This document shows positions 1 to 10,189 of a stretch of 64,000 bases of DNA, piece by piece. Every line of letters starts with the position of its first letter. The first letter of the stretch is position 1. The stretch lies in the NCBI RefSeq assembly GCF_000380565.1, contig NZ_AQYJ01000025.1, forward strand, positions 372,001 to 436,000, in the 5' to 3' direction. The notes under the pieces are model-generated. The model was not told where the DNA came from. It saw nothing but the letters and a program-made list of their open reading frames with translations, and searched no databases. The position numbers and the translations under genes were made by a program. This DNA is from Microbulbifer variabilis ATCC 700307 (GTDB lineage Bacteria; Pseudomonadota; Gammaproteobacteria; Pseudomonadales; Cellvibrionaceae).

Positions 1-230
1 TCTATTGGCTTGGCTACCATTCCATCCTTTTCTTGATGTATAGTAATTTGATGCCCATAGAATATTATATCAATCCATTCTCCTGTATCTCGGCCTACAG
101 CACAGCCAAGTAGGTTTACGTAGAACTCCCTTGCCTTTTCTAGGTCTGGAACAACGAACGATAGATGAAACGGCTTGATATCTAGCTCTCCTTCCTCAAA
201 AGTATAATCGCGGTAACCATGGACTACCCA
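1..230 (-). CDS. VOC-fold (glyoxalase/bleomycin-resistance type) protein, partial
   Basis: The minus-strand frame stays open from an in-frame TAG at 231-233 down to the window edge, so the C-terminal part is missing. The translation has the look of a VOC (vicinal oxygen chelate) domain: [19 protein letters not shown], then LLGC, then [10 protein letters not shown], where the His is in the usual metal-ligand area. VOC proteins bind a metal and act as lyases, dioxygenases or drug-binding proteins; which one cannot be told here. The start is odd. There is no ATG, GTG or TTG in this frame between the stop and the conserved IKPFH segment. A purine-rich GGAAGGAGAG sits just upstream of an ATC codon at 177-179, so a rare start, a lost start codon or a decayed gene are all possible. 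Confidence 0.6.
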
Positions 231-233
231 CTA

Positions 234-1165
234 GTAAAAGTATAAACCACCAAGACTATTGGCTGAAGAGGAGAGCTAAACAAAACACCAAGAGCCAGCT
301 AGCCAAATTGGTACGACATAAAAGAGTAAAGTATATTCAACACCCCAGAACAACTCCTCAATCACCAGAAGCCTAGCTCCCACCTTTCCCTACTCTGAAT
401 CCACTGCCCTTGCGCTGACCAAACTGCGACTACAAGCATCACTTACCAAGATATCCCCACTTACTTAATACGGCTTCCGCTGCCTGGTTCAGCCTTAATA
501 TTGAAAACTTCGGCACAAACGCTGCCCGAGGAAAGTAGCAACCAAATATATAATAGAATTTTTTCATCGCCCACTCCAAACTAAAAATTAGCTCCTATTG
601 TGTTGAAATTGGGCCGGATGAATATGTTCGATATTACCAGATTGTAGTTAAGATTTGTAATTAGAGTGCAGGAATAGCGCCATGAAATGCCAAGCCTTGA
701 GAAACTTAAAGGACTGTGTCACTAATAGCCAGGCATGAATACATTTAAGTGGCGAAAGTAGACTATGAGTGAGCGGAGCCAAAAGTTAATACACCCCTGA
801 AACACACGCAAGATCAATAACAAGTAAAATTATTGTGCTTGCCACTTAAATCAAACCCAACTTTAGCTGCTCAGTGGAATCGTGAAAAATATTGAAAGCA
901 ATTTTTTAGCTAGACATGCCTTACCATTAACCCAAAAACAGAATCTTCAATTGATATTAACCCATAATCTTAAAATGAAGTAAAACCTGAAAAAATATAT
1001 CAACTCTACAAAGACCTAAGGGCAATGCTACATTTACTTATCTCGCTATTCTTCCCTAACTTAATATTAAAAAACAAATTCAGTCCAAACAATGGATCAG
1101 ACACCCATTAAGAACTCATTATTTTTGGTGCACATTACATATGTGATTAAAGAAGCAATAGAACT
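234..1165. other. Long AT-rich intergenic stretch with no recognisable gene
   Basis: About 930 bases lie between the VOC gene and the acetyltransferase. I see no open frame with coding character, no tRNA-like cloverleaf and no tandem repeat. The only structure noticed is a perfect 11-base inverted repeat, ATTTAAGTGGC at 743-753 and GCCACTTAAAT at 841-851. It is not unusual by chance in a sequence this long. The composition is clearly more AT-rich than the nqr region, which fits an accessory or degraded segment. Confidence 0.6.
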
Positions 1166-1612
1166 TTAACAAGGTACTCTGTAGTACACATTGTCATGAT
1201 CGATTTCGAAGCCTAAGGAGTGATATAACTGCCTTGCACGGCTATTTCCTATCTCTGTTTTAAGCTCAATACGAATGGCTTTTGTTTCCTTTGCAAAATT
1301 TATCGCAGTCTGAATGAGTTGCTTAGACACTCCTCTTCCTCTAAAGCGGCTTGATACTCCTAAATCATTAAGAATCCACAAGCGCGAGAGTGCAAGGGAA
1401 GAATAGCTTGGATAGAGATTTACAAAACCCATTATCCCTGCAGTCTTCAAATCTACGGCGATAAAAAGAGCGGAGGCTTTGCTAGATAACAATTTACCTA
1501 GAAATTTCTCTGTTCTCACCAAATCCGATGTGTAGCCACAAAACACTCTATATTCGTCAAAAATGGAAGCCAAATCTGATACGTAGCTTTCATCGCACTG
1601 AATAATTTTCAA
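1166..1612 (-). CDS. GNAT-family N-acetyltransferase
   Basis: A 148-residue protein of normal length for a single GNAT domain, which moves an acetyl group from acetyl-CoA to an amine. The acetyl-CoA pyrophosphate-binding motif A is visible as LGVSSRFRGRGVSKQLIQTA around residues 84-103, following the Arg/Gln-x-x-Gly-x-Gly/Ala pattern. It is followed by the motif-B-like segment NSRARQLYHSLGFE near the C-terminus. It begins with ATG; an AGGGAA element lies about 13 bases upstream, a loose ribosome-binding site. The substrate (small amine, antibiotic or protein N-terminus) cannot be inferred. The gene precedes the exporter gene's 3' end by under 50 bases but is separated from the core operons, and its AT-rich setting suggests accessory DNA. 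Confidence 0.85.
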   Translation of the reverse strand: MKIIQCDESYVSDLASIFDEYRVFCGYTSDLVRTEKFLGKLLSSKASALFIAVDLKTAGIMGFVNLYPSYSSLALSRLWILNDLGVSSRFRGRGVSKQLIQTAINFAKETKAIRIELKTEIGNSRARQLYHSLGFEIDHDNVYYRVPC

Positions 1613-1658
1613 AGCTTATTCCCTGTTAGAAACTCATATACCCAAAGTAAAGTATTTC

Positions 1659-2294
1659 TCAAGCATCCTGACGAACAACCAAGCCACCAAAACCTATGAG
1701 CAAACTCCCACTTAAGCGTAAAATCCAGCGTTGAAACTTGCCTCTGACTGAGGACTGCTTCCATTTAGACAGCACCAAAGCCATTCCTAAAAACCATAGA
1801 AATATAATAGAGGCATGAACAGAAACCAGCAGGAATGCCTGATAATAACTTGTTGTTTCCACCTGGAGAAACTGGGGGAAAGCTGCAAGATAAAACATTG
1901 ATACTTTGGGATTGAGGATCTGGGTTAAAAAGCCTTCAACAAAATTTATATGGGAGCCTTGTTGAGCTGCTCCTAGCTTTGGTCTATTTGTAAGACTGTG
2001 CTTCGCCTCCTTCGAGAAAGTAGAGACAATTGTCTTTACACCCAAATAAACTAGGTATGCTGCACCGAGGTATTTTATTACAGTATAAAGCTCAGCTGAC
2101 TGGACAATAATCGCCGACAAGCCGAGAATGGAAATAGCTCCGTGAGCGAAGGTGGCTGAGACCAGTCCAAGAATATTATCCAGGCCCGGCCTTAACCCCT
2201 GGCCTGTTACAGTCTTGAGTATGAGGACGCTATTTGGCCCTGGAGATATAACCAATAAAAGCGATATAACGGCAAAAGCGAGTATCTCACTCAT
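1659..2294 (-). CDS. LysE/RhtB-family amino-acid or metabolite exporter
   Basis: A 211-residue inner-membrane protein with five to six hydrophobic segments, the usual size of the LysE/RhtB family that exports amino acids such as lysine, homoserine or threonine. The family signature near the N-terminus is clear: LLVISPGPNSVLILKTVTGQG (residues about 13-33), with the conserved Pro-Gly-Pro-Asn. A second conserved stretch, FLTQILNPKVSMFYLAAFPQF, contains the typical Asn-Pro-Lys. The ATG is preceded by AAAGGACG, a reasonable ribosome-binding site. The gene is read toward the acetyltransferase, 46 bases away, so the two may be co-transcribed. Substrate is unknown; family members are often annotated as threonine efflux proteins on similarity alone. 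Confidence 0.88.
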   Translation of the reverse strand: MSEILAFAVISLLLVISPGPNSVLILKTVTGQGLRPGLDNILGLVSATFAHGAISILGLSAIIVQSAELYTVIKYLGAAYLVYLGVKTIVSTFSKEAKHSLTNRPKLGAAQQGSHINFVEGFLTQILNPKVSMFYLAAFPQFLQVETTSYYQAFLLVSVHASIIFLWFLGMALVLSKWKQSSVRGKFQRWILRLSGSLLIGFGGLVVRQDA

Positions 2295-2370
2295 GGTACA
2301 AGGCGTCCTTTAAAAGAATAAGTGGCTAGACAGCTTGGTTGACCAAACCTATCTCTGGCTCAGCCGCCAT

Positions 2371-2835
2371 TCAATATAAAAAGGTTGCTGTGCCAGTAGC
2401 AATCAACTCTTCCTTATCATTACTTAGCTCCATACGTGCAACTACCAGCTTGTTGCCAGTACGTAGGATAGAACCTTCACAGAGGAAGTGCTCCCCCCTG
2501 CCTGGTTTTAGGTAGTCCACACGCATATCCACGGTACCGAGCTTAGATAAGCGATCAGCTTTTTCCTTCCAATGTACGTCACCCATACGCTGGTAAGCGG
2601 CTACCATAGCAGTAAGACCACCGACGGTATCCAGGGCGGTGGCGATTACGCCACCGTGAAGAATTTTTTTCCAGACATTGCCAATCAGTTCCGGGCGCAG
2701 ATCAAACCCCGCTGAAAGTGTGAGTGCCTCCAGGTCCAGGGAGCGCATTTCAAGTCCGATTTGTTGGTTAAAAGGAATCTTTTCAAAGAACCCTTTCACC
2801 AGTTCCTGAAACTCATGTGGTGAGGGCTCTGTCAT
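2371..2835 (-). CDS. yigI: YigI-type hotdog-fold acyl-CoA thioesterase
   Basis: A 154-residue single hotdog domain resembling E. coli YigI, a medium/long-chain acyl-CoA thioesterase. The match runs the full length: MPFN-like start of the fold ([12 protein letters not shown]), then [15 protein letters not shown], which is the conserved His-Gly-Gly loop of the PaaI/YigI group followed by an acidic residue, then [17 protein letters not shown], and finally ATGTATFLY. Members hydrolyse acyl-CoA in the cytoplasm, probably to relieve CoA sequestration. The ATG overlaps the end of sthA by four bases (2832-2835), so translation is probably coupled and the two genes form an operon. Function beyond the family assignment is inferred. 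Confidence 0.85.
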   Translation of the reverse strand: MTEPSPHEFQELVKGFFEKIPFNQQIGLEMRSLDLEALTLSAGFDLRPELIGNVWKKILHGGVIATALDTVGGLTAMVAAYQRMGDVHWKEKADRLSKLGTVDMRVDYLKPGRGEHFLCEGSILRTGNKLVVARMELSNDKEELIATGTATFLY

Positions 2836-4229
2836 AGTCGTGCAACCCGATTAAGCCCATCCAATGCAGCACTGCGGTACGCTTCTGCCATGGTGGGGTA
2901 GTTAAAGGTGGTGTTTACGAAATAATCAATCGTATTATGCGGTGAAGGCTGCTTCATTATGGCCTGGCCAATATGCACAATTTCTGCAGCCTCAGCACCA
3001 AAGCAGTGAATACCCAGAATTTCATGGGTTTCAATATGGAACAGGATTTTGAGCATACCCACCCGCTCACCGGAGATCTGCGCACGTGCTGTGTGCTTGA
3101 AGAGAGCACGGCCGACTTCATAGGGTACTTTAGCAGCAGTCAGCTCAGATTCCGTTTTACCGACCGAGGAAATTTCTGGAAGCGTGTAAATACCTGTAGG
3201 TGCATCTTCGATTACACGGTGACCACGCCCTGCAATGGCAGCCGCCACAGCCCGCCCCTGGTCATATGAAGCACTAGCGAGGCTCGGCCAGCCAATCACA
3301 TCCCCTACCGCGTAAATATTTTCCACTTCTGTACAGTAATGGTCATCAACACTTAGCTGGCCGCGGTGATTGGCTTCTAGGCCAACATTTTCCAGGCCTA
3401 AGGAGTTGGTATTACCAGTACGGCCGTTACACCAAAGCAATGCGTCAGCGTGGATACGCTTACCGGATTGCATCTCCATAATTACGCCCTGCTCGTTGGG
3501 CAGTACTTGTGCATACTCTTCCTGATGGCGAACGGTTACGCCCATATCTCGCAAGTGGTAGCTCAATGCATCTGAGATTTCATCATCCAGAAATTCCAGC
3601 AAACTGCTGCGGGTATTAATCAGGTCCACCTTTACACCCAAGCCGGCGAAAATTGAGGCGTATTCACAGCCAATCACTCCCGCACCATAAATCATGATGG
3701 AATGCGGGGTATGCTGCATATCCAAAATCATATCGCTATCGTAGACGCGCTCGTGACCAAAATTTACATCTGCCGGGCGATACGGACGGGAGCCAGTAGC
3801 AATAATAAATTTCTTTGCGGTAACAATTTCTGTGGCACCATCCGGCAGCTGCACTTCCACACTGTTAGCATCGCGGAATTTGGCTTCACCAACAATCAAC
3901 TCAACACGATTACGCGCATAAAAAGAAGTGTGCATTTCCACTTGGTAGGAAATGACCTTGTTGACCGTTTGCATCACCTGCGGGAAAGTAAGGCGACGAG
4001 GCTCACCCAGTGCGCGAAACACGCTTTGAGTGTTGTAACGCATCAGCTGTTTGACCGAATGGCGCAAGGCCTTGGAAGGGATGGTGCCCTTATGAGTACA
4101 GTTGCCACCTACTACTTGGCGCTTTTCAATAACTGCTGCGCGCATGCCCTTCTTAGCGGCACTCATCGCGGCGGCCTCACCTGCAGGGCCCGAACCAATT
4201 ACAACCAGATCAAACTTTTGCTCTGCCAT
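2832..4229 (-). CDS. sthA: Soluble pyridine nucleotide transhydrogenase
   Basis: A cytoplasmic FAD flavoprotein that moves hydride between NADPH and NAD+, helping balance the two pools. From the chosen start it is 465 residues, essentially the length of E. coli SthA. The FAD-binding [11 protein letters not shown] motif lies at about residue 12, the NAD(P)-binding [15 protein letters not shown] at about 185, and the C-terminal dimer domain has [18 protein letters not shown] and [13 protein letters not shown]. Where dithiol reductases have a Cys-x4-Cys pair the protein has [12 protein letters not shown], as SthA does. The frame extends to a GTG at 4286, but the extra 19 residues have no counterpart in the family, so the internal ATG at 4227-4229 is preferred; its ribosome-binding site (AGAG) is weak. 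Confidence 0.93.
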   Translation of the reverse strand: MAEQKFDLVVIGSGPAGEAAAMSAAKKGMRAAVIEKRQVVGGNCTHKGTIPSKALRHSVKQLMRYNTQSVFRALGEPRRLTFPQVMQTVNKVISYQVEMHTSFYARNRVELIVGEAKFRDANSVEVQLPDGATEIVTAKKFIIATGSRPYRPADVNFGHERVYDSDMILDMQHTPHSIMIYGAGVIGCEYASIFAGLGVKVDLINTRSSLLEFLDDEISDALSYHLRDMGVTVRHQEEYAQVLPNEQGVIMEMQSGKRIHADALLWCNGRTGNTNSLGLENVGLEANHRGQLSVDDHYCTEVENIYAVGDVIGWPSLASASYDQGRAVAAAIAGRGHRVIEDAPTGIYTLPEISSVGKTESELTAAKVPYEVGRALFKHTARAQISGERVGMLKILFHIETHEILGIHCFGAEAAEIVHIGQAIMKQPSPHNTIDYFVNTTFNYPTMAEAYRSAALDGLNRVARL

Positions 4230-4338
4230 CAAATGCTCTAAATTCTGTTTTCCAAACGGAGTGAGATACGCGAGAGCGCTGCTCACTCATTATTTAATTA
4301 CGATTATCAGCAACAATATGCCAATGACATAAAACAAC

Positions 4339-4359
4339 AAGCCCGTTGATCCCGGGCTT
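4339..4359 (-). terminator. Terminator of the nqr-apbE-nqrM operon
   Basis: Seven-base-pair stem AAGCCCG/CGGGCTT with a seven-base loop, 15 bases past the nqrM stop codon. Read on the minus strand the right arm is followed by GTTGTTTTA, a loose U tract. This fits the end of an eight-gene transcript. Confidence 0.7.
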
Positions 4360-4373
4360 GGGAGGGAAGATGC

Positions 4374-4616
4374 TTACTTGCGCTTGGTTGCGTCATAAGC
4401 GAGATCTTCAGTAGCCATGCCTTTTTGGCGCTGGCGCTCTTGCTCTTTTTCGCACTCGTCATCGTTGCCACCACAAATGGTGCAGTCCTGCTTCATGCCG
4501 ATATTATTCAGCCCGCCACAGGAACCCTTCAGGGGTTTGTTTTGAACCATGGCACCAAGGGCCATCCCTGCAACGACCAGTAGCATGGCAACAAATGCAA
4601 ATATAAATATTGTCAC
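4374..4616 (-). CDS. nqrM: Na+-NQR maturation protein NqrM
   Basis: An 80-residue protein with one N-terminal membrane segment (IFIFAFVAMLLVVAGMALG, residues 3-21) and a short cysteine-rich tail: GSCGGLNNIG, then C-T-I-C-G-G, then a further Cys. This is the pattern of NqrM (formerly DUF539), which is needed to assemble the Na+-pumping NADH:quinone reductase, probably by delivering iron to the intramembrane site formed by NqrD and NqrE. The start is GTG, with GAGAGG eight bases upstream; it shares one base with the apbE stop codon (TAGTG), so translation is coupled. It is the last gene of the operon and is followed by the terminator at 4339-4359. Confidence 0.93.
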   Translation of the reverse strand: MTIFIFAFVAMLLVVAGMALGAMVQNKPLKGSCGGLNNIGMKQDCTICGGNDDECEKEQERQRQKGMATEDLAYDATKRK

Positions 4617-5674
4617 TACTCAGACCTCTCAAGGTAAGGGGCAAAAGCGGTGCTATACCGCTCTTCAAACCCCTTGTCAGTTTTCACCAGCATAAAGACA
4701 GCCAGCTTTTCACGCTCTGCCAAAGCCATTCCCGCTTCGACCCCAAGTACATTCAGTGCAGTGGCCAAACCATCTGCCTCAGCACAGGTATCCGCTATAA
4801 CAGTCACCGACGCCAATCGGTGCTTTAGCGGGCGACCAGTACGCGGATCTATGCTATGCGCATAACGTACCCCGTCGCGCTCGTAATAATTGCGATAATC
4901 ACCACTGGTGGCCACTGCTTTACCACTCACAGCAATTGATTCCTGAACCATTTGACCCATTGAGTCAGGCGCCTCAATGCCAATTCGCCAAGCCTTACCT
5001 TTTGGATTCATACCAAGGGTACGCAGTTCACCACCGATTTCGACCAGATAGTTAAGAATTCCCTGCCGCTCCAACAACATCGCAACCCGATCCACGCCGT
5101 GCCCTTTGGCGATGGCCGATAGGTCAATCTCTACTGGACGATTGCGGGTGATGGTATCCGGTTCACGAGTCACCTCGAGTGCATCAGAGCCCACTACCTG
5201 CTGCAAACGGGCAATATCCGCATCGGTGGGAATCCGCTCTGGTTCTGGTTGAGGGCCAAAACCCCACAAGTTAACCAGGGGTCCCACAGTCACCTCAAAG
5301 GCGCCTTCGCTGCGACGATAGATATCCAGAGACATCTGCACAATATCGGCGAGCGGTTCGCTAACCGGAATGGCCTCACCCACAGGACTGCGATTAAAAC
5401 GCATCAACTCGGAATCATTGATGTAAGTGGACATCTCCTGGTTGACCTGTTGCAGCTCACTATCGATCAGCGTCTGCAACTGGCTGTGCTCAACACCTCG
5501 GGGAACATCGACAACCGTGATGTGATAAGTGGTGCCCATGGTGCGGCCACTGAGTTGCCAGTTCTCAGGTGTCGGTGTACAAGCAGAAAAAATTACAGCC
5601 ACACAAAGCAAAAACAGGGCCGGAAGAACGGGCCCTGTTTTTGCTTTTTTCGGGGCTTTGATTGCGTTTAGCAA
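4616..5674 (-). CDS. apbE: FAD:protein FMN transferase lipoprotein ApbE
   Basis: A 352-residue exported lipoprotein. The N-terminus is basic, then LPALFLLCVAVIFSAC forms a signal peptide with lipobox and lipidated Cys at about residue 31. The ApbE/flavin transferase core is complete: TMGTTYHITV, AKGHGVDRV, LVEIGGELRTLG, HSIDPRTGRPLKHRL and the metal-site ADGLATALNVLG. The enzyme splits FAD and attaches FMN through a phosphoester bond to Thr in NqrB and NqrC. Its position inside the nqr operon, directly after nqrF, matches that role. The start is a TTG at 5672-5674, preceded by a strong GGGGAG six bases upstream. It is followed by nqrM with a one-base overlap. Confidence 0.95.
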   Translation of the reverse strand: MLNAIKAPKKAKTGPVLPALFLLCVAVIFSACTPTPENWQLSGRTMGTTYHITVVDVPRGVEHSQLQTLIDSELQQVNQEMSTYINDSELMRFNRSPVGEAIPVSEPLADIVQMSLDIYRRSEGAFEVTVGPLVNLWGFGPQPEPERIPTDADIARLQQVVGSDALEVTREPDTITRNRPVEIDLSAIAKGHGVDRVAMLLERQGILNYLVEIGGELRTLGMNPKGKAWRIGIEAPDSMGQMVQESIAVSGKAVATSGDYRNYYERDGVRYAHSIDPRTGRPLKHRLASVTVIADTCAEADGLATALNVLGVEAGMALAEREKLAVFMLVKTDKGFEERYSTAFAPYLERSE

Positions 5675-5688
5675 ACTAAGCTCCCCGT

Positions 5689-6912
5689 TTAACCACCGAA
5701 GTCATCGAGGAGGATATTTTCATCCTCCACGCCCAAGTCTTTGAGCATATTGATTACTGCGGCGTTCATCATGGGCGGCCCACACATGTAGTACTCACAA
5801 TCTTCCGGAGCCGGGTGGTCTTTCAGGTAGTTTTCATACACTACGTTGTGAATGAATCCTGTGTAACCAGTCCAGTTGTCCTCAGGTTGTGGGTCGGACA
5901 GAGCCACGTGCCACTGGAAATTGTCAAACTCAGAAGCCAGGCCGTTGTAGTCATCTTCATAGAACATTTCGCGCAGGGAGCGAGCGCCATACCAGAAGCT
6001 GATCTTGCGCTTGGAGTGCAAGCGCTTGAGCTGGTCGAAGATGTGTGAACGCATCGGTGCCATACCGGCACCACCACCAATAAAGACCATCTCGTTATCG
6101 GTTTCCTTGGCGAAGAATTCACCGAAGGGTCCGTATACCTTGATCTTGTCACCCGGCTTGAGGCTGAACACGTAGGAAGACATCTGGCCAGGGGGCACAC
6201 CTTCCGTGCGCGGCGGCGGAGTCGCGATACGGATGTTGAATTTAACAACACCCTTCTCTTCCGGGTAGTTGGCCATAGAGTAGGCACGTACCACAGGCTC
6301 AGTAACCTTGGACTCCAGCTTGAAGAAGCCGAAATGCTCCCAGTCACCGCGGTATTGGTCTTCTACTTCGAAGTCAGCAAATTTTACGTGGTGGGGCGGA
6401 GCCTCCAACTGCACGTAACCACCCGCACGGAAGTCAACGTTTTCACCTTCAGGCAGACGCAGGGTCAGCTCTTTAATAAAGGTGGCTACGTTTGGATTGG
6501 ATTCCACAGTGCACTCCCACTGTTTCACACCAAATACCTCTTCCGGTACTTCGATTTCCATATCCTGCTTAACAGCAACTTGACAGGAAAGACGCTTACC
6601 TTCCTTTGCATCTCGCGGAGTAAAGTGTGCCGCTTCGGTGGGCAGCATATCACCACCACCCGCAGTCACTTTACATACACATTGCGCACAGCTGCCGCCG
6701 CCACCACAGGCGGAGGCCAGGAACAGGTTGTTAGCAGCCAGGGTTTGCAGCAGCTTGCCGCCGGCCGGTACGGTGAGAGTCTTCTCACCATTAACCAGGA
6801 TATTGACGTTGCCGGTGTTTACCAGGCGCGAGCGGGCCGCAAGGATCACCGCTACCAGCGCCAGTACGATAACGGTAAACATCGCTACGCCGAGGATAAT
6901 TTCAATACTCAT
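5689..6912 (-). CDS. nqrF: Na+-translocating NADH:quinone reductase subunit F
   Basis: The 407-residue electron-input subunit. A single N-terminal membrane helix (residues 3-25) anchors a cytoplasmic part that oxidises NADH. The plant-type [2Fe-2S] ligands are Cys69, Cys75, Cys78 and Cys110. The FAD domain has R-A-Y-S-M-A-N-Y and the [16 protein letters not shown] stretch; the NADH-binding part has [14 protein letters not shown] and ends with [14 protein letters not shown] and LLDDFGG, all as in the family. Length is normal (about 408). It lies 17 bases after nqrE and 14 bases before apbE in the operon. Reaction of the complex: NADH plus ubiquinone to NAD+ plus ubiquinol, with Na+ pumped outward. 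Confidence 0.97.
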   Translation of the reverse strand: MSIEIILGVAMFTVIVLALVAVILAARSRLVNTGNVNILVNGEKTLTVPAGGKLLQTLAANNLFLASACGGGGSCAQCVCKVTAGGGDMLPTEAAHFTPRDAKEGKRLSCQVAVKQDMEIEVPEEVFGVKQWECTVESNPNVATFIKELTLRLPEGENVDFRAGGYVQLEAPPHHVKFADFEVEDQYRGDWEHFGFFKLESKVTEPVVRAYSMANYPEEKGVVKFNIRIATPPPRTEGVPPGQMSSYVFSLKPGDKIKVYGPFGEFFAKETDNEMVFIGGGAGMAPMRSHIFDQLKRLHSKRKISFWYGARSLREMFYEDDYNGLASEFDNFQWHVALSDPQPEDNWTGYTGFIHNVVYENYLKDHPAPEDCEYYMCGPPMMNAAVINMLKDLGVEDENILLDDFGG

Positions 6913-6929
6913 TCTATTGTTTTCCCCGC

Positions 6930-7538
6930 TTAGATATCGATGCCGCCGAAGGACATGAAGCCCAGGGACATCAGACCAACGGTTACGAAGGTGATACCCA
7001 GGCCTTTCAGGCCATCCGGTACGTCACTGTACTTCAGCTTTTCACGAATACCGGCCAGTGCGGTAATCGCCAGTGCCCAGCCGAGGCCAGCACCGAAGCC
7101 ATAGGCAACACTCTCACCAAACGCATATTCCCGTTCAACCATGAACAGAGAGGCACCCATGATGGCGCAGTTCACGGTAATCAGCGGCAGGAATACACCC
7201 AAAGCGTTGTAGAGCGCCGGTACGTATTTATCCAGGAACATCTCCAGGATCTGAACCAGTGCTGCAATTACGCCGATGTAAGACAGCAGGCCGAGGAAGC
7301 TCAGGTCCACGTCGGGGTAGCCGGCCCAGGCCAGCGCACCGTCTTTCAGCAGGTAGGTGTAGATCAGGTTGTTCACCGGTACTGTCAAAGTCAGTACCAC
7401 AATAACCGCAACACCCAGGCCAATAGCGGCCTCAATCTTCTTCGATACCGCCAGGAAGGTACACATACCGAGGAAGAAGGCCAACGCCATGTTTTCAACG
7501 AAAACGGCGCGGATAATCAAAGAAATATAATGTTCCAC
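6930..7538 (-). CDS. nqrE: Na+-translocating NADH:quinone reductase subunit E
   Basis: A 202-residue integral membrane subunit with six helices, homologous to NqrD and to RnfA. The conserved half-helix cysteines that hold an intramembrane iron centre are visible in [16 protein letters not shown] (residues 16-31) and in [15 protein letters not shown] (about 118-132). The start is GTG with GGAGG eight bases upstream. It lies four bases after the nqrD stop region, a spacing that implies co-translation. Confidence 0.97.
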   Translation of the reverse strand: MEHYISLIIRAVFVENMALAFFLGMCTFLAVSKKIEAAIGLGVAVIVVLTLTVPVNNLIYTYLLKDGALAWAGYPDVDLSFLGLLSYIGVIAALVQILEMFLDKYVPALYNALGVFLPLITVNCAIMGASLFMVEREYAFGESVAYGFGAGLGWALAITALAGIREKLKYSDVPDGLKGLGITFVTVGLMSLGFMSFGGIDI

Positions 7539-7541
7539 GGA

Positions 7542-8198
7542 TTAGGCCTCCTGCGCTTGGGAATTAGGCGCAATCTTGAACTCATCCTGCTCAACCTGGG
7601 CAGGCTTCCAGGCGCGAATTGCCCAAATGAACAAGCCGATCAGGAAGAATGCACTCGGCGGCAATAACAGTAGGCCGTTAGGGATGTACCAACCACCATT
7701 GCTCACGGTAGTCAGGATATCCACACCAAACAGTTTACCGGCACCGAAGAGTTCACGGATTACCGCGAGACCGATCAGGATTACGCTATAACCCAGACCG
7801 TTTCCAAGACCATCAAAAAAGCTGGGCAGTGGCGGGTTCTTCATAGCGAAGGCTTCCGCACGGCCCATTACGATACAGTTGGTAATGATCAGGCCAACGA
7901 ATACGGACAGCTGCTTGGAGATGTCGTAAGCCAGGGCCTTGATCAGCTGGTCAACCAGGATTACCAGGGAGGCAATCACGGTCATCTGTACAATGATACG
8001 GATGCTGTTCGGGATCTGGCTGCGGATCAGAGATACCGCAACGTTGGAACAGGCCACAACCGAGGTCAGAGCGATACACATTACCAGGGTAACCTGCAGT
8101 GAGCTGGTAACAGCTAGTGCAGAACAGATACCCAGGATCTGCAGCGCGATCGGGTTGTTGTTAAAAATCGGCTCTAGCAGAGTCTCTTTGATTTTCAT
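7542..8198 (-). CDS. nqrD: Na+-translocating NADH:quinone reductase subunit D
   Basis: A 218-residue membrane subunit, pseudo-symmetric to NqrE. Six hydrophobic segments are visible. The cysteine-bearing loops [17 protein letters not shown] (about residues 18-34) and [21 protein letters not shown] (about 103-123) are the family's iron-centre and conserved motifs. The ATG is preceded by GGAGG at seven bases, and the gene starts two bases after nqrC ends. The C-terminal tail (from about residue 197) is polar and variable, as in other NqrD proteins. Confidence 0.97.
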   Translation of the reverse strand: MKIKETLLEPIFNNNPIALQILGICSALAVTSSLQVTLVMCIALTSVVACSNVAVSLIRSQIPNSIRIIVQMTVIASLVILVDQLIKALAYDISKQLSVFVGLIITNCIVMGRAEAFAMKNPPLPSFFDGLGNGLGYSVILIGLAVIRELFGAGKLFGVDILTTVSNGGWYIPNGLLLLPPSAFFLIGLFIWAIRAWKPAQVEQDEFKIAPNSQAQEA

Positions 8199-8200
8199 GC

Positions 8201-8983
8201 TTATGCCTCCCCTGCTTTCAGGTTTTTCAGGAAGGGACCATAACCCTGGTTACCCAACCAGAAGTTCACCAGGTTATCAACACCCTTACTGGTCAGAGTC
8301 GCACCAGACAAACCATCTACTTCGTGAATCGCATCTGGGCTGTCAGGGTTTACCTGTCCCTTGATCACGTTGATGTCAACGTTGCCATCGGTATCGAAGA
8401 CCTTTTTGCCAATCCACTGGGCTTTCCAGTTGGGATTGTCCACTTCGCCACCGAGTCCGGGAGTTTCCTTATGCTCGTAGAAGCCGAGGCCTGCTACGGT
8501 GTCGAGATTGCTCTCGAGTGCGAGAAAGCCATACAGGGTGCCCCATAGGCCGTAACCACGGATAGGCAGAATGATCTTATCCAGCTTGCCGTCTTTCTCT
8601 ACCAGGTATACCTCTTTAGTATTTTCCCGACGGATAATTTTGGCCGTGTCCTCATCAGCGGGCAGCTTCTCGCTGGCAGAGGCAATTTTGGAAGCGGCAC
8701 GACCGCTACCACCAGCCGGAGCCTGATCGGTGAACTTGCCGGTATTCAGGTCAACATATTTGATCTGAATATCCGCGAAGGCCTTCTCAACCTCAGCTTT
8801 GCTAGCGTGGGAATCCTTTAGCAGGCCCCCTGCCATCAGTACATTGCGCTTCATGTCCAGCTCGGCATTCGCCTGCTGGGCAGGCTTCAGCATTACCGCC
8901 GCAGTGGAAACCACCACGGAGCACACCAGGCACATTACCAGCGCGACAATCAGAGTACCGGTTACGGAATCTTTATTAGCCAC
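8201..8983 (-). CDS. nqrC: Na+-translocating NADH:quinone reductase subunit C
   Basis: A 260-residue subunit with one N-terminal helix ([20 protein letters not shown]) and a periplasmic flavin domain. The flavinylation site [13 protein letters not shown] is near residue 225; ApbE attaches FMN to the Thr of the S-G-A-T-x-T motif. I place the start at the GTG at 8981-8983, because GGAGG lies seven bases upstream and the sequence [10 protein letters not shown] is the family's usual N-terminus. The longer frame to 9028 would run into nqrB. With this start the gene overlaps nqrB by eight bases, so the two are translationally coupled. Confidence 0.96.
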   Translation of the reverse strand: MANKDSVTGTLIVALVMCLVCSVVVSTAAVMLKPAQQANAELDMKRNVLMAGGLLKDSHASKAEVEKAFADIQIKYVDLNTGKFTDQAPAGGSGRAASKIASASEKLPADEDTAKIIRRENTKEVYLVEKDGKLDKIILPIRGYGLWGTLYGFLALESNLDTVAGLGFYEHKETPGLGGEVDNPNWKAQWIGKKVFDTDGNVDINVIKGQVNPDSPDAIHEVDGLSGATLTSKGVDNLVNFWLGNQGYGPFLKNLKAGEA

Positions 8984-10187
8984 GTGCCAACCTCCGTTTG
9001 ATATTGGACTGCACCACAAAGTGGTCAAACAGCGGAGCGAACAGGTTGGCGAACAGGATCGCCAGCATCATGCCTTCCGGGAAGGCCGGGTTCACCACAC
9101 GAATCAGGACAACCATCACCCCAATCAGGATGCCGTACCACCAGCGGCCGATATTGGTCATCGCTGCAGATACAGGGTCAGTGGTCATAAAGATCAGACC
9201 GAAGGCGAAACCACCCACTACCAGGTGCCAGTACCAGGGTACCTGGAACATTGGGTTGGTTTCGGAACCGATCATGTTGAACATAAACGCAGTGGCCATC
9301 ATGCCCAGCAGAGTGCCGGCTACGATGCGCCAGCTGGCGATCTTCATGCCCATCAGGATTACGCCGGCAATCAGGATGGCCAGGGTAGAAGTTTCACCAA
9401 TGGAACCATGGATCTGACCGAAGAAAGCGTCGAACCAGGTTACCTGGCCAACAGCAGCATTGACGATACCGTTCTGGATACCTTCGCTGGCCATAACAGA
9501 CAGCGCAGTAGCACCGGTATAGCCGTCAACCGCAGTCCATACTGCATCGCCAGACATTGCTGCCGGATAGGCAAAGAATACGAAGGCACGGCCGGTAAGA
9601 GCCGGGTTGAGGAAGTTCTTGCCGGTACCACCGAATACTTCCTTACCGATAACCACACCGAAGCTGATGCCCATAGCCACCATCCACAGAGGCAGATCCG
9701 GCGGACAGGTCAAGGCGAACAGGATGGAGGTTACGAAGAAGCCTTCGTTCACTTCGTGACCGCGCACAGCGGCGAACAACACTTCCCAGATACCACCCAC
9801 AATAAAGGTGACCGCATAAATCGGCAGGAAGTACATGGCTCCGTAGACAAAGTTGTCCCACAGGCTAGCTGGGTTGTAGGAGGTCAAAGCACCAATAATG
9901 GCGTGGCGCCAGCCGGACAGATCCGGATTGGTCATACCTTCGAGAATGGTGTTGGCCTGGAAGCCGATATTCCACATACCATAGAAGGCAGGGATCATCG
10001 CACAAGCCCAAACCGTGATCATAATACGCTTCAGGTCGATACCATCGCGCACATGAGCAGTAGTTTTGGTCTTGTCTGCCGGCTGAAACAGACCGGTGTC
10101 AATCGCTTCAAACAGGGCGTAGAACTTTTCGAACTTACCGCCTTTATGAAATTTTGGTTCGATTGAATCGAGGAATTTACGCAGCAT
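8976..10187 (-). CDS. nqrB: Na+-translocating NADH:quinone reductase subunit B
   Basis: The 403-residue, largest membrane subunit, with about ten hydrophobic segments, homologous to RnfD. It carries a covalent FMN on the Thr of the loop [12 protein letters not shown] (about residue 225) and forms much of the Na+ channel and quinone site. [27 protein letters not shown] and [21 protein letters not shown] are recognisable conserved blocks. The ATG follows a near-perfect AGGAGGGG ribosome-binding site, two bases after nqrA. It overlaps nqrC by eight bases. Confidence 0.97.
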   Translation of the reverse strand: MLRKFLDSIEPKFHKGGKFEKFYALFEAIDTGLFQPADKTKTTAHVRDGIDLKRIMITVWACAMIPAFYGMWNIGFQANTILEGMTNPDLSGWRHAIIGALTSYNPASLWDNFVYGAMYFLPIYAVTFIVGGIWEVLFAAVRGHEVNEGFFVTSILFALTCPPDLPLWMVAMGISFGVVIGKEVFGGTGKNFLNPALTGRAFVFFAYPAAMSGDAVWTAVDGYTGATALSVMASEGIQNGIVNAAVGQVTWFDAFFGQIHGSIGETSTLAILIAGVILMGMKIASWRIVAGTLLGMMATAFMFNMIGSETNPMFQVPWYWHLVVGGFAFGLIFMTTDPVSAAMTNIGRWWYGILIGVMVVLIRVVNPAFPEGMMLAILFANLFAPLFDHFVVQSNIKRRLARG

Positions 10188-10189
10188 AC

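Noticed and set aside
743..851. An 11-base perfect inverted repeat 109 bases across
   Set aside because: At this window length about one such pair is expected by chance, and no element ends or duplication flank it.
8799..10166. A 455-codon open frame on the plus strand, antisense to nqrB and nqrC
   Set aside because: The frame is a shadow of GC-rich third positions of nqrB and nqrC; the translation is His/Gln/Asp-rich without a domain, and there is no ribosome-binding site.
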